64,000 nt of DNA, from the NCBI GenBank assembly GCA_002914845.1, contig JXTC01000099.1, positions 515,121 to 579,120 on the forward strand, written 5' to 3'. Source of the stretch: Trema orientale (taxonomy: Eukaryota > Streptophyta > Magnoliopsida > Rosales > Cannabaceae). The translations under genes and the position numbers were made by a program. The notes beneath the pieces were generated by a model. That model made no database searches. It had not been told where the DNA came from and saw only the letters and a list, made by a program, of their open reading frames with translations. Shown piece by piece: positions 1-15,400 of the stretch (position 1 is its first letter; each line of letters starts with the position of its first letter).

Positions 1-151
1 TTTCAAACAAGTTACGTTTTTTTCCTCTCTTTGTACCAAATAATTAAAGAAAAAAGACACCTTTTTTTTTTTTTTTTTCCATCCTTTACATTTTTTTTCC
101 TCCTAATTTTTTTCTTCCTCGTATTTTCTTTCCACGGTACCAAACATAGCC
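1..151. mobile_element. Right end of a Tourist-like MITE (copy 1, cut by window edge)
   Basis: The stretch is a pyrimidine-rich tract ending in the 14-base terminus TACCAAACATAGCC at 138-151, followed by TTA. The same terminus closes two more copies in the window (ends 3454 and 42006). The left inverted repeat lies outside the window. A TTA flank and this terminus suit PIF/Harbinger-derived (Tourist) MITEs; the superfamily is inferred. Confidence 0.6.
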
Positions 152-496
152 TTAACAAATTTTCTCATCTCTAATTCCAATTAGGGTCATTCTTTATAGT
201 GACTCCGCGCCTAAAGGAAAATCCAACCGCTTCATCGACGAGTGAACGAGAAGACGGGGGTTTTACCAAAACCCTCCTCCTTCTCGTCTCTCTCTCTCTG
301 TCTCTCCCCCCTCTTTCTCTCTCTCTCTATATATATATATAAATATAAATATATATAGAATCCTCAGAAACCCGTTTCCCGCCTTCAACCCATCCCGAGT
401 TCACTAGGACTCACAGTCACTCTTTCTCTCTCTCCTAGGTTTTCATCATTTTGCAAGTGGAGCTCAAGAGGCGCCTAGAGATTTCAATTCTCAGCC
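152..496 (+). promoter_or_regulatory. NUP205 upstream region and 5' UTR
   Basis: This stretch holds no coding sequence. It has a CT-rich run at about 283-327 and an AT dinucleotide tract at about 328-357 that could serve as a TATA-like region. Beyond it lies CT-rich leader sequence up to the ATG at 497, typical of plant 5' UTRs. The transcription start cannot be fixed from sequence. Confidence 0.4.
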
Positions 497-3400
497 ATGG
501 TGGTCTCCACGAAGGAGCTCCTCTCCATCATCGAGTCTTCTCTTTTGGGCCCTTCGCCTCCCTCCCCGGCCCAAAGGATCGAGCTTCTCCACGCCATTCG
601 CACTTCTCTCCCCGCCTTCCAGTCCCTTCTCTCCTACCCGGTACGCCCTCGACCCCCGTTTGGTTGCCGAGAAAATGCAGGAAAAATAAACTGTTCTAAA
701 ATATCAATTTATGTTAATGTTTTGTTAGGGATGAAATTACGGACGATTTAGCTTTGATTCTATTCCATTATAATTTTTTTTTCCTTCTAATGTTTCTTTG
801 TGTGGATGTTGTAGCCTCCAAAACCCTCTGATCGATCTCAAGTTGAGTCCAGAGAAGTTAGGCTCCCGGATTCACCGCCGATTTCGCTTGATGACAATGA
901 TGTTCAGATTGTAAGTTCGATTCCGGTTACTGTTCGTTTGGTTGAGCTGAAAATGGATGGAACTAGTGTTGGGTTTTTTTTAAATTTTGATTCTTGGCTT
1001 TAAGTAATCCAAATAGTTGAATTAGACCGCTTTTAGCAAATGGTTCAAGGTTTGATCGATAATTATTGGGTTTTTCAATAAATGAATACGGTATTTTTCG
1101 AGTTTTGTAAAATCACTCATGTTTTCCGTGTAATTAAGCATACAATTACTCAAGTTTGACAGCATTCCGTCAGAAATTAATTTGACTAAGATTTTTCTTT
1201 TTCCCTATAGTTTTGTCTTTTGAATCGTTGAATTGTTTCTGAGAATGGTGGTTCTTGTACCAAATCTCGTCATCGGCTTTTTAGGGCATATTGTTTGCAA
1301 CATCGTCTGTCCGGAGTCACCATTTCTTGCCAAGCATATTATTCATACCTTTGAGGCACATTAGTAATTGTTAGGTTGATTTGCACCATACAGTTTGACA
1401 CTTTCATGATGGACCTGGTGCTTTGTTAAAGTTCAATACATGTTTCAAGGACAATTTAATCAAACACTTAGCACATAATCATAGTAATTCATTCCCCGTT
1501 TCTGTGTGCCTATTGCTTATAAAGTAATCATTTATAGTTCCAGTAATAAAACTTTGAACATATTTTTATTTTTTATTTTTTTTAATGTTTGTTATCTGTA
1601 ACTGCAATTTTATCAAATCACACGTTGGAGGTTTTTCATAAATTCTGTCTTATGAGATACAAAACCTTTCTCTGACCCCTTCCCCCCCCACCCCCCCGCG
1701 GTATGTCATGTATTTTGTAATCTTCATATAGTATTTGGTGTATTGTTGGATTGAAGGCTTTGAAGTTGAGTGACGATCTTCATCTCAATGAAATTAATTG
1801 TGTCCGCTTGCTTGTACTTGCTAATCAAGAGGTAGAGTGTGCATCTTCTTCTTCCTTTTTTTTTTTTAAATAATAATTTCTTATTTTCTAAGTTTGACTT
1901 GCATGGATTTGGTGAATACCAAAATCATTTTTTATTTTTCTTTTGTTTATCTGATTTCTAGTGGGGTTTAATGGGACGAGAGCCACTGGAAGTTTTACGT
2001 CTTTCAGCAGGACTTTGGTATACCGAGAGAAGGGATCTATTAACAGCCCTCTATACACTACTAAGGGTATCTGTGACTTTTTTTTTCCCTATGTGCTAAA
2101 ACCTTTTAACTGTAACTCTGTTCCTTTTGGGTCTAATACTTCTAAGTGCTGTTGTTTTGCAGGCTGTTGTGCTTGACCAGGGACTTGATGCTGATCTTTT
2201 ATCTGATATTCAAAAATATTTGGAAGATCTTATTGGTTCTGGGCTTCGACAACGGTTGATTTCTCTTATAAAGGTTTTGGGCGTTTACGAGGAATTTTTT
2301 CCCCCCTCACAGCATCCAACTCGATGATTAGGATGTTAGGCTTGGTGTCTTAGTTTTTCCTTGTGTAGTAATTTCTATATTTTCTTTTTATAGATGATTA
2401 CTTGTATCAATTATGAATTTGAAGAAGATCTAATATGTTCTCAGGCTAAGATGCTTTGTCTTAAGAATTCACTTTAGTTTTATAAATGATGCTGATTATG
2501 GCTTCATATTTTGTCTTTTGGGTGCCTTTATTCATATTCAATTGGCCCTTAATCACTGTATTTTATTGTCCTTTATTTACTCCTTTTTAATGCTATCATG
2601 TGTTGATTTGTTGTTGTCTTGTTATAGGACCTCAATCGGGAAGAACCAGCTGGTTTGGGTGGGCCCCAGTGTGAGCGTTATGTTCTTGATTCCAGAGGTG
2701 CTCTTGTTGAGAGGCAAGCTGTGGTTTATAGGGAGAGGCTCGTACTTGGACATTGCCTTATTCTCTCTGTTCTGGTTGTAAGGACAGGTAGGAGTGCATC
2801 TCATTGGGTTTATGTATGCAATCTGTTATTCGTAGTTAGTTACTTCGCATGTTGAATAACTACAGTGTGAAACTATTAGTTTATGCGTACAAATTGATTT
2901 CTTCTTTAGTATCTTCTAAGTGATCTTCCTTTTTCTAATGCGCAGTTTTTTTTTGTAAGTTGAGGAAAATATTGTACTTGATTTCTTTTATTTTTAAAAG
3001 TCTTTGAAGATATGCTGGTTAAGTTTTCCAAGCTTGTGATGCTTTGTTCGGACTTCGGCTATGTTTGGTAGAGAGGAAAGAAAATAGGAGGGAAGGAAAA
3101 ATTAGGAGGGAAAGAAAATGTGTAGGATGGAAAGGAGAGTGTCTTTCCTCCATAGTTGTTTGGTATGAAGAGAGGAAAGAAAACTAATTTGTTTGAAAAT
3201 GACTATTTTACTCTCAATATAATGATTTTAAAAATTAATATACAAGGTTAATTTGGTAAATTTATTTTTGTGATTGGCTAAAGTATTTTTCCTTCCACTT
3301 TTCTCTCCAATTTGGAGGGGAAAATTTTTGTGGGCCCCACCTCATTCTTTTTCCTCCCCTTTTCTCCTCCATTTTCTCTTCCTCTCCCTTTTCCTTCCTA

Positions 3401-6400
3401 CCAAACAACCAATTTTTTCCCTTCTCCCCATTTTCCCTCCTACCAAACATAGCCTTCGTACTTCCAGCATCTACTAAGATTTGAGAATCAAAGAAGTTAT
3501 TAAGGTGTTTAAATATTATTAAACCCTTTATAATTGCCTTACTTTTCTTGTTTCACTATGCTATATCACTAGCGGGATGAGATGGTATCTGAGGCTATAA
3601 TGTCAAGAAAACAGTAATTTTTTTCAATGGTTGTTCGATCTTATAAGACTCAAGTTTACTCTTATAAACATTGAATTGCAGTTCCTTTTCATGTTGTACA
3701 ATTTTAATTTTGTTCAGATTAGATTATTGCCTTTTATGCTTGAAAGAAAACAGTGAAGGTAATAACTCTGCCATGTGATGACTTTATAATTTTCCTCCAA
3801 GGAATATTTATTTAAAAATGCTATGAATCATGTTGTGGCAGGACCAAAGGATATAAAAGATATTTTTTCTGTTCTGAAAGATAGTGCAGGCGAACTTAAT
3901 GAGAGCAATGACGTATTGAAACATCAGGTATGTTTTTTTTGACCCACAATTTTTTCGTTTTTGTTTTGTAGATCCTTGAAATTTACTGTCACTATCTTTT
4001 TCTCTTCTTTTGTATTTCTCTTTGAGTCACATATGCATGTTTAAGATGTGTATGTGTGTTAATTTTGATATACTTTTCCTGTGCCTTCAAACTATGTTGC
4101 TGACTTCTTATGTTATGTGTTGGTTCTTATGTTTATGCAGATTACTTTCAGTCTTCTTTTCTCCCTATTGATTGCTTTCGTATCAGATGCTCTGAGTGCA
4201 TTACCTGATAAAGCATCTGTCCTTTCCCGTGATGCTTCTTTTAGACGCGAATTTCATGAAACTGTAAGATGAAAGATGGTAGTTGTTTATGCACTTCTGA
4301 TAAGTGTTTGGAATTTGCTGATATTCTTGTGTTCTTTAGGTTATGGCTGTTGGAAGTGATCCAAATGTTGAGCGTTATGTTGATTGTGTAAGGCTTGCTT
4401 GGGCTGTACACTTGATGCTAATACACGATGCTACTGCTGCAACTACAGTTTCAAATGCTTCATCAAATGATTTGGCTTATCTTCATTCCTGCCTTGAAGT
4501 TGTTTTCTCCAACAATGTTTTTCGGTTTATGCTGGATAAAGTGCTTCGAAGTGCAGCCTACCAGGTTTCTTTGTTTTGGTCTCAAACTATCTTCATTTAA
4601 GAGATATTTTCAATTCTGATATTTCCTTGCTGTTAACATTTGGAGAGGCACTGCAAAACATTTTCGTGTTTTGTATTGTCCCTCGCACTAAAGTTGGAAC
4701 ATTCCACTTGCACTGACAATAGTAAAAATTCAGTTGGCAAAAGTAAAAATTTGAGGAAAGCATGAACTGTTCTTTGGTTTCTAAAAACTTTGCGAAAAAG
4801 GATAGAAGGAGAGAGTAGTAAGCTTAAGGTCAAAAAGGAGAGTAGTAAACTTTTTTAATGTACAGTTTCTTCTTGAGGGAAGTCTTTTATAGTTATCAGT
4901 ATCAGTTTTCATGGATATGTGCAAAAGACTCCTATAGCATTCATGACATCGTGTTATGTACAATACAAGTCTGGCTTCTGTTTATTGACAAGCCATTACA
5001 ATTGACGGACACGCTTGGATATTACGTATACTTAGTTTTGTTATCTGATTTTGGTTTTTGTTATTGCTTTTTTAATATATTTTATTTTCTTTTGATGGTT
5101 AATATAAAGAATCTTAATTGGACTCTAGGAAAAGTGTGTTAACAAATCATTTGCTGTAAGTTATTTCAAATCATAGCTTCTAATTGTCTCCTGTTGGGCA
5201 TGTTTTTAAGGCAGCTTTTTTGGTTTTTTTATGTAATTTGTACAGAATGACGATGAGGATATGATTTATATGTACAATGCTTATCTCCACAAGTTGATGA
5301 CCTGCTTCTTGTCTCATCCGCTAGCCAGAGACAAGGTCAGTTGGTTTCTTTATTTGCTTTCATAAAAAATAAAGGATTTTGTGAGATTAAACTGGATGGG
5401 TAGAATTTGAATTTAGAACTTGATGTAGTTTGGTGAAATTATTGCCTTCTCTTGTTTTGTCTTGAAGTTAAGTCAAACTGCAGTCTTTTAAAATTGTTTA
5501 TGAAAATCTTTTCCATAATTACTTTGGTTCAATTTGTACTTTATAGGAGAATATGCTATATTATAAATGTTACATTTTATGGTGCTGTTTTTCGACCTTC
5601 TTTGCAGGTGAAAGAATCAAAGGAAAGAGCTATGAACATTCTGAGTCCATATCGTTCAGCTGTAGCACATGATTATACACATGACAGCAACTCAAATTCT
5701 CTACAAGTCACTGAATCTTCCCCTTTACCTTTTGTTTCTCTTTTGGAATTTGTGAGCGAAGTTTATCAGGTTAGTTGGAACCAAAACATGTTGAAACTTA
5801 TATGTTTCTTGTTAATAAGGCATATATGCATTATTTAAAGCAGCATGGAGAGTTGTGATCTATAACAGTCCAAAATTTCTCATCTATAAGTTTAATTACT
5901 TGGGATCCATCTCCAATGTCAGGTGATTATGTCATAATTTTCCTTTTGGTCTAAACCTTAGAAAATATGATACCTCTTTCCTAAATGGTGTAATGAAAAT
6001 TATGTGCTTGAATTTCTATGCAGTAATGGCAATACCTTATCAAAGAACGTTTCTTTCCTATTTCTCTTTGGTGTTCTATCAGCTAATTTGTATCAATAGT
6101 TGTATTTGGTGCTTAATGTTTTTTTTGTCATGCATCACATTATGTATCTTCTTATGCTTATGTTATTCATGATGGCCATTTTTTTTTATCAGAGGGAACC
6201 AGAGCTTTTGTCTGGTAATGATGTATTGTGGACATTTGTGAATTTTGCTGGGGAAGATCATACAAATTTTCAGACACTGGTGGCTTTCTTGAATATGCTG
6301 AGTACCTTGGTATGAAGTGCATTTCTTCACTGTTAAAATTATTAAATCTGAAGCTATCAAATTACAATAATGCATTTTCTTGAATTTTTTATCACTTTCT

Positions 6401-9400
6401 GGTGTTCTTTTCAGGCCTCTAGTCAAGAAGGTGCTGCAAAGGTTTATGAGTTACTCAAGGGGAAAGCATTCCGCTCTGTTGGGTGGAGCACTTTGTTTGA
6501 CTGTTTATCAATTTATGACGACAAGTTTAAACAGTCCCTCCAAATTGCTGGAGCCATGTTACCAGAGTTCCCAGAGGGGGATGCGAAAGCACTTGTAGCT
6601 TATTTGAATGTTCTTCAAAAGGTCTTTATTTAAGTAATTAGAATTCTATTACCCATTCCGATTTGAATAGTTGTTGCTATTACAATTGCCTTGTTTTAAT
6701 ATGTGACAAATTTATGGTCCATGTAGCTTTATAGGCATTTCCAATCTATGTACATATTACTTTTCTGCGCAGTGTACGTATGAACTTAACTACATGATAT
6801 CAATATTCTTTCAGTGTTAAGACTGTGGGATGTTGCTTCTAAGTTTTCTTTTATGTTCTGTGGGTATACTTGTCAGATGGCTTGGTTAGGAATGTTGTCT
6901 GTCTCTCGCATCCTTGCCTTGGTGCCATGTTATTTGTTTCAGTCTCTACGATTTTCTTGTTCCTCCGTTTCTTTCTGTAGTTCAATTTATATGTCACCCC
7001 AACCTCCCTCTTCGTTTTTAAATATGTAGGATTGTTTTGTATTCCGAAACATTCAAATATATAAGTTTAGAAATTATGGATCTAAGATATAAAGGAAATT
7101 CATGCATGATTTTATATTGCACGCGCGCCCTACTCTTCACCCGGTTCTCTCTCTCTCTCTCTCCCTCTCTCTCTGAATTTTCATGAGTAAGTCTTTATGT
7201 CTTCTTCCTCTCTTTAAAGACCCATGGGTGGTCCGCTAACAAAAAAGCTTTTGTCTTTTAATCCAGTACTTTAACCTCCTTTTCGACCTTCTAAGGAAAA
7301 AATAGTTTGATTTTTATGCTACTTTCAATGCACTACAGGTCGTACAAAATGGAAATCCAATTGACAGAAAGAACTGGTTCCCTGACATTGAACCATTGTT
7401 CAAGCTCCTTGGCTATGAGAATGTGCCTCCTTATCTGAAGGTTGATTTCTGTTTTTATGCTGCTTCCCTCCAAAGTATCCTAGTGTGACAATTGTAACTT
7501 CTTATCTTGGAGGTTAAAACCTTCAAATGTGTTTCTCTGTTCTGTTTTGATCAAGTGTGGTTCCTGCTGCTACAGGGTGCTCTACGGAATGCAATAGCAA
7601 CTTTTATTCACATCTCTCCAGTCCTGAAGGATACAATTTGGAGCTATCTCGAGCAGTATGATCTACCCGTGGTCGTTGGATCTCATGTTGGCAAGGGTGC
7701 ACAGCCCATGGCAACACAGGTTAGTTTCTGTGTTGTTTCTGAGTCTATCGTTACAGGTTGTACTGATTGGTAGGTAATCGTATAATGTTGATGTCAACAA
7801 CCATCTCTTGCTTACTAGCCTTCTTTGCTTGGTCCGACCTGTCACTTTACGAAATCATTTCTTTTCAAGTTATCATTACTAATTGAAATATGAAGTGGGA
7901 CGTGTAATGAAGGATGAAGCTGTATTCAATGGTATATATATTTTGGTTCTTGTGCTGACCTCTTGCTGTATAGCAATGTTTTTAGTGTAAGTACTCACCT
8001 GATTGTCTTGAACAAATTCTTATGTGCTTCTTTTCGGATGATTCGAATTGTAAGTTGTGATACATCGAGGATAACTTGGATACGTATCTTAGAATTTCCT
8101 ACTTTTGGAGCTTGTGAGTAATCTTAATAGAATTAGTGATTTTCTACTGAGATTTGTTTGGATGAAAGTGTATTGTGTACATCATGCAGAAAGAAGGCTA
8201 AAAGTGATTTTATGTGCTCAAACAATTGATGGCTATTTACACCTTATTTGCTTCAATTTTATGTTGTTAGAACCTGTTATGTTAGCATTACCAATATAGT
8301 TAGAGCTTGTTATGTACCAATAGTTGGACTAATGAATTTTAACTGTGTAACTGCTACCGACATTTGCGATAGCTGTAAGCATAAAGAAGCATCTAAGCTT
8401 AGGAAATTGACAAAGTAAAACCTAGGGGCCATTTGCATTTTAAGTTTCAAAATTCAATCTCTACAACTGAAGCGTAAGTTAGAACAGAAAAAAACTCTCA
8501 GATTCATCTTTTTATTTTCAACCAATATTACAGACTTAAATAACCAAAAGTAGAAAACTACTCTGCTGGAAATCAGCAGTAAATCGGAGAAATAAAACAA
8601 AGAAGATAGGGAATCAATTGAATAAAATTGATATCCCTTTATTTTAGGTAAACAAAATAAGACTAATTCCTAAAAATCTGATTACAATAGGATTCTAGAA
8701 ACAACCTACAACTAACGGGTTCACACCCAAAACCGATTACCACTCCCCCTCAAGTTAGTGCGAAGATATCATTCATACCCAACTTATAACTTGAAATTCA
8801 AACGGTTGTCTTAATAGGCCATTGGTTAGAATATCTGCTACTTGTTATGTAGTAGGAACAAATGGAGTACAAATTACCCCTTCTTCAAATTTTTCTTTAA
8901 TGAAGTGTCTATCAATCTCAACGTGTTTCGTCCTGTCATGAAGAACTGGATTGTGGGCAATACTTATGGCTGCCTTGTTGTCACAATACAGTTTCATAAG
9001 AAGGATGACTGGTTTCTTGAGTTCCTCTAATACTCTTTTCAGCCAAAGTATTTCACAAATTCATTGAGCTATTGATCTATACTCAGCTTCAACGCTACTT
9101 CTGGCAACTACATTTTGTTTTTTACTTCTCCATGTGACTAAATTGTCCCATAAAAATGTACAATAGCCTGATGTAGATCTTCTATCAGTGATTGAACCTG
9201 CCCAGTCTGCATCTGTATACACTTCAATTCCTCTCTTCTCATTTTTCTTAAAAAGAAGTCCTTTTCCTGGTGTGCCTTTCAGATATCTTAGGATTTGATA
9301 CACAGCTTCTAGATGTTACTCATATGGAGAGTGCATAAACTGACTAACCATGCTTACAGCAAAAGCAATATCAGGTCTAGTGTGAGATAAATAAATCAAT

Positions 9401-12400
9401 CTCCCAACTAGCCTTTGATATCTACCTGTATCAATTGGAACTCCATCTTTCACTTCTCCTAGTTTGGTATTGACTTCGATTGGAGTGTCAGATGGTTTGC
9501 ATCCACTCATTCCCGTTTCTTTCAAGAGGTCTAAGATGTACTTCCGTTGTGACATTACAATACCTTTCTTTGATCTTGCAACTTCTATACGAAGAAAATA
9601 TCATAACTGTCCCAAATCTTTAATCTCAAACTCCTTTGCTAAATCATTCTTCAATCTGCTCATTTCTTCAACATCATCTCCTGTCAGAATTATATCATCT
9701 ACATAGACAATCAAGACTGATATTTTCCCCTTGGTAGAGTATTTTGTAAAAAAATGGTATGATCAGATTGTCCTTGGCTATATCCTTGGCTCTTGACAAA
9801 TTTTGTGAATCTTTCAAACCAAGCTCGAGGTGACTGTTTAAGGCCATATAGTGATTTTTTTAATTTGCACACCTCAGATCCAAACTTCTCAGTGAACCCA
9901 GGTGGTGGAGCCATATAAACCTCCTCCTCCAAGTCTCCATTCAGGAAAGCGTTCTTCACATCTAATTGTTTTAATGGCCAATCAAGATTAGCTACTACAG
10001 ATAAGATCACTCGGATGGTGTTTAGCTTTGCGAAGGGAGAAAAAGTTTCAGAATAATCCACTCCATAAGTTTGAGTAAAACCCTTAGCTACTAACCGAGC
10101 CTTGTATCTCTCCAAGGATCCATCTGAGTTGTACTTTACAGTGAATACCCATTTACAGCCAATAACTGTCTTTCCATGTGGCAGTTCCACTTTTTCCCAA
10201 GTAGCATTTTTTTCCAGAGCTCTCATCTCCTCAGATATAGCTTCCTTCCATTCAGGGACTTTTAGAGCTTCCTGTACATTATTAGGAATGATAACACTAG
10301 ACACTTGTGAAATTAAAGTACAATAAGGTGACACATTTTTATAAGAAACAAAATTAGACAGAGGATATTTTGTACAAGCCCTAACACCTTTTCTAAGAGC
10401 AATGGGAAGATCAGGTTGATTTGAAGACTCAGAATTACCTGAAGGACTATCATTAGGGATCTTTGACGAATCATTGTTGTTATCATGATCTAACCTCAGA
10501 TCAGATTCTTGAGATTGCTTCAAGATAGTGCCCTTCTTCTTTTGAGCTTGATACTCCTTTGAATACACAAGACCTTTATATCGCTTCTCATTTATTTCAG
10601 TTTTAGTATTTTGATTTTGAAATGGCATTAGCGAAGGTTGTTCATTATTTTCAAGATTTAACTCATCTGCGTTTTCTTCTTTATTTTCGTTAAAATACTT
10701 GTGTTTGCAAACCATCATTATTAGTGAACTCAGTACTCAAATCAGAACCATCTAAAAACACATCTTCACTACTGCTCTCCCCCTGAAGATGAGTTGCCCT
10801 TCAAAAAACGTGACATCCATTGACACAAACATTTTCTGTAGAATTGGGTCAAAACATTTATAGCCTCTTTTGTTTGTAGAATACCCTACAAAAATACATT
10901 TGTGTGCCCTAAGTTCAAGTTTGGTACGTTTAGGGTTGATTATGAACAAAGGCAATACTGCCAAACACTTTTAAGGGAATAGATGTTGGTAGCCTAGAGC
11001 TGGGAGAACACTCATTGAAAACTTTCATTAGTGTTTTAAATTTTAAAACTCTTGTAGGTATACGATTGATTAAGTAGGTAGCTGTTAAAACTGCTTCTCC
11101 CCAAAGATACTTGGGAACCTTAGTTGTAAAACTTAGAGCCCTAGCAACTTCAAGGAGACGTTTGTTTTTTCTTTCAGCTACCCCATTTTGCTGAGGTGTA
11201 TTATTACAAGAACTTTTATGTACAATTCCTTTTTCAGCAAAAAAATTCCCTAGCACAGTGTTAAAATATTCTTTCCCACTATCACTTCGAAAAATTTTAA
11301 TCTAAGTCTGAAATTGAGTTTGAATCATTGTATAAAAATTTTTAAATATAATTTCAGCATCAGATTTATCCTTTAGGAGAAATACCGAAGTGACCCTAGT
11401 ATGATCATCAATAAATGTGATGGATCAACGTTTTTCAGAAAGGGTTGCCACTCTTGAAGGACCCCATACATCACTATGAATCATCGTGAATGGTTCAGAT
11501 TTTTTGTATGGTTGAGAAGGAGACATAGCACGACGATGTTTGGCAAGTTCACAAAATTCACACCGAAAGGAAGAAGGATTTTTATTCATAAATAACTTCA
11601 GTAAAAGATGCTTTAAATATTGAAAATTTCTCGTGTCCTAAACGATAATGCCATAACATAATCTCATTGCCACTAGAAACAGAAATAAAATTGAAACAAG
11701 TTTGCCAGTCTTGCCTTCCAAAGGTTGATCCATTATTCAAAAGATAGAGGCCACCTTCCTATCTAGCACTGCCAATCATCTTCCCAAGGTTAAATCCTGA
11801 ATCTCACAAAAGGAAGACAAAAAATTAACTCTATAGTTATGATCTCGAGTTAACTTACTAACAGACAAAAGATTATATGACAAATGAGGAATGTGAAGAA
11901 TATCGTTAAGAGTTAGAAAAGAGGATATGGGAATTGTGCCTTTTCCAGCAACAGTTGCAAAGGAACCATCTGCTATTTTTACTTTTTTATTTCTTGCACA
12001 TGGTACATATGAAGAAAAAAATTGCGAAGATCCAGCCATATGATTTGTAGCCCCTGAATCTAATATCCAGGAGCTATTATCATTGGTATGAGCAATGGCT
12101 GCAGTGAAGAAGTTACCTGACTGTGCTATAGCACACGACGGACTACTATTTCCTATGGTTTGGGATTGAAGCATTTTGTACAGGTGCTCTATCTGTTCCT
12201 CAGTGAAAGGAAGTTGATCTGAGGATGACTGCTGCTCTGAACTTGTGTTGCTAACCTTGAATGCACGAGAATCTCCTCCTGGCCGTGTATCACTACTAGG
12301 TTTTTTCTTCCAGCTTGTTGGTTTTCCGTGAAGTTTCCAACAAATCTCCCGTGTATGCCAAGGCTTTCTACAATGATCACACCAGGGCCTTTGTTTACGT

Positions 12401-15400
12401 CCACGCCTATCACCTTCCTGATCAAAGCCACGAGCAACAAGAGTAGACCCATCCATGTCTGCTTTTGGTTCTTCTGATTTTTTTTAACATCAATTGCCTT
12501 CGGGCTTCTTCTCTGCGCACCTCAGAGAAGGCTTCTCTGCTAGATGGTAAGGTTTTCGCCCTAATATTCTTCCTCTGACCTCATAAAAGTCCTTATTCAG
12601 ACCAACCAAAAAAACAAACACCTACTTCTCTCCACCTTTTTTCTTATACCTAATGCTGTCATTTACGCTCTCCCACTCTTCCTCTTCAAATATGTCTAAC
12701 TCCTACCAAAGCATCATCATTTCGTTTTAATAGGTAGTGACATCTCGATCACCTTGTTGTATCTGCCACATCTGGGTATTTAGTTCATATAATTGAGAGT
12801 AATTTTCCAGATCTGAATAAGTTTGTCGAATCGCTTCCCAAACATCACGTGCTGTCGGCAGGAACATAAAAGGTTTTCCAAAGCTGGTTACATGGAGTTT
12901 ATCAGCTAGGCAGTGACCATGGAGTTCTCCAATCGCCATTGTTTGTATTTTGGGTCGTTGGTCTCTGGTGGTTTTACTTTGCCATTCAAATACCCGAGCT
13001 TCCCTTTGCAGTCAATCACCAAACGCACCGATTGAGACCACTTAAGGTAATTTTTTCCATTCAATTTATGAATAGTAATCTGAAGAGAGTTATCGGAGGG
13101 AGAAACTGTCGGAATTGGTTGAGCAGTACCTTCCGATGTCGTCACTCCACTGGTGGCTTCTATGGGGACTGTAGTCTCCCCAACTAGGGCGGTTTTGAAA
13201 TTCATGATCGAGCCCTAAAGCTCTGATACCACGAAGCGTAAGTTGGAAGAGAAAAAAACTCTCAGATTCATCTTATTATTTTCAACCAATATTACATACT
13301 TAAATAACCGAAAGTAGAAAACTACTCTGCTGGAAATCAGCAGCTAAATCGGGGAAATAAAACAAAGAAGATAGGGAATCAATTGAATAAAATTGATATC
13401 CCTTTATTTCAGGTAACAAAATAAAATTAATTCCTAAAAATCTGATTACAATAGGATTCTAGAAACAGACTACAACTAACGGGTTCACTCCCAAAACCGA
13501 TCAACAACATATGTAGGTTCTATTATTGTATGTTCTATACTATAATCTACTACATAGTGGTTGATTAGAGAGTCTATGAACTTGGTCATGTAATCGTGTT
13601 GTTATTAGTTTATGAGCTTAAGAGAGCTGGGACATAGTACTTCTACTGCTGCAGACAATGAGTTTTTAATTGGAAGATGTGTGTGTTTAATATGTATAGT
13701 ATGTGTTGTAATGTTACAAAATCATGTTGATGAAGAATAGGAAAAGAATATTTTAGGAATATTATAGTTATTATTTATTAGGTCTTATTTAATTATTATG
13801 TTTATTTTAATTTTGAATAACTAGTTTTAAGTTTCCTGTTTCTATCCATTTCTAGAATGTGTCTAGTTTCATAGTTGTGTCAAATTGCCTATCTATAAAT
13901 AGGCTTTGCTGTGTAATTGTTTTTCAGATTATGAATGAATGAGTGATTATTGAGTTTTCTCCGTTATGGTTCTTCTCTCTTGAATTCTTGTCTTGTTCTA
14001 TTGCTTTTCTACCAATATTCATCTATTTCTGCTTAAATTCTATCACCCTTTGCTCTTCCACCTATTCTCTTTCTAAATTCTCATCTTATCGTACATCAAT
14101 TTGGTATCCGAGTCTAGTTCGGTTTCCTCTTGCCTATCCTTAAATTTTTTTTTCTTCCACACTTCGGAAAAAAAAAAAAAAAAGAAAAGTGAAGGCAACC
14201 ACAACCCACGATCTATTTCAACCGCTGCTACCACCTTGCGCCACCCACTGCCAACAATTGCCTCAACTTCCATAAGATTGCTTCACGAGTTTAGAAGTGA
14301 GAGTTTTGCTAAAAAGTCCAGAATTGAGAGTTTTACTAAAAAGTCCATGTTTTGGTGAAATTTTGCAGTTTTACCCAGATTTGAAGATCTTTACATTAAC
14401 GCCCTTAGAATACTTTGGGTAATATTTTTCCGCATTGGCACTTTGACTATGGTTTTATTAGTTGGAAAATTGATTGATATATCTTTTGATCTATGCTAAT
14501 TTATTAAAATTGTTTCAAAACTCTAATTATTATCAACAATACTACCATGACCCTTGTCTTGTTACTCAATATACCTATGAGCCTTATTCATCTCCCCAAT
14601 ACCGTAGACAACCTAAAGAAGTTCCTAGATTTGATGGTTGCCTACACTCACATATTTTTGGAATGGATGAGTTGTTTGGAAGACTTTTTTAAATGGCATG
14701 ATTTTGATGATGAAAGATGTATTCGTTTTGCTAGTTGGACATTGGTTGGTTCTGCTAAGTACTATTGGCATAAATTATTACAGGATTTTAACCACTTAAA
14801 TTATAAGCCTTCATGGGTTGAGATTAAAGAAAAATTAGAAGAAAAACTCCTTTCACCCTATCATCGAAGACAAAGGTTCCCTAATCTTAGTTAACTCTGT
14901 TCCCTTGGGACAGGTAGCCTCTCATGTTAGTCAATCTCATGTTTCTTGTGCCATCTAACCTAGTGTTAGCCGTGTTACATATGCTATAACTTATTATGGC
15001 CAACTTGAGTTTGTTTCATATTACAAATCCCAGATTGATAAAAATTTAGCGACATTAGAGCCCAATTGGACCGCATAAACCAACATTACCAAGGCATGAA
15101 AACTAGTACATGTGACATATAACCCCCCAACCATGATGAGTCTATTGTAGAACAACATTCAACTATAGTTGAGCCTGTCATACTCTCTCAACCTAGTGAT
15201 TCTATTCCTTACCCGTTGTTCCTAGTCAAGTTGCACATTAACCTCAAGATCAAATTCCAAAACTTGGATAAAATGCATTTTTATTTGATTTTCTTTATAA
15301 TATGACTATTGGACTCATTTTCAATGTGAGTGAATTTTTTGAAAGACATGGTGTTCAGACGCATTTAGTGCTCCAGAGAAAGTTGAACAAGTCTCAAGTT

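Larger units (their letters stand above)
8468..13503 (-). mobile_element. Copia LTR retrotransposon 1, inside NUP205 intron 15, antisense
   Basis: A complete but decayed Ty1/Copia element of 5,036 bp. Its two 272-bp LTRs are nearly identical by eye, and a 5-base target duplication ACAAC lies at 8463-8467 and 13504-13508. On the minus strand the order is gag, protease, integrase, reverse transcriptase, RNase H, which is Copia order. A primer-binding site matching initiator tRNA-Met (TGGTATCAGAGC on the minus strand) sits at 13220-13231, and a purine tract beside the other LTR at about 8740-8755. Frameshifts and stops break the reading frame, so it is not autonomous. It lies between exons 15 and 16 of NUP205 and would be spliced out. 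Confidence 0.95.
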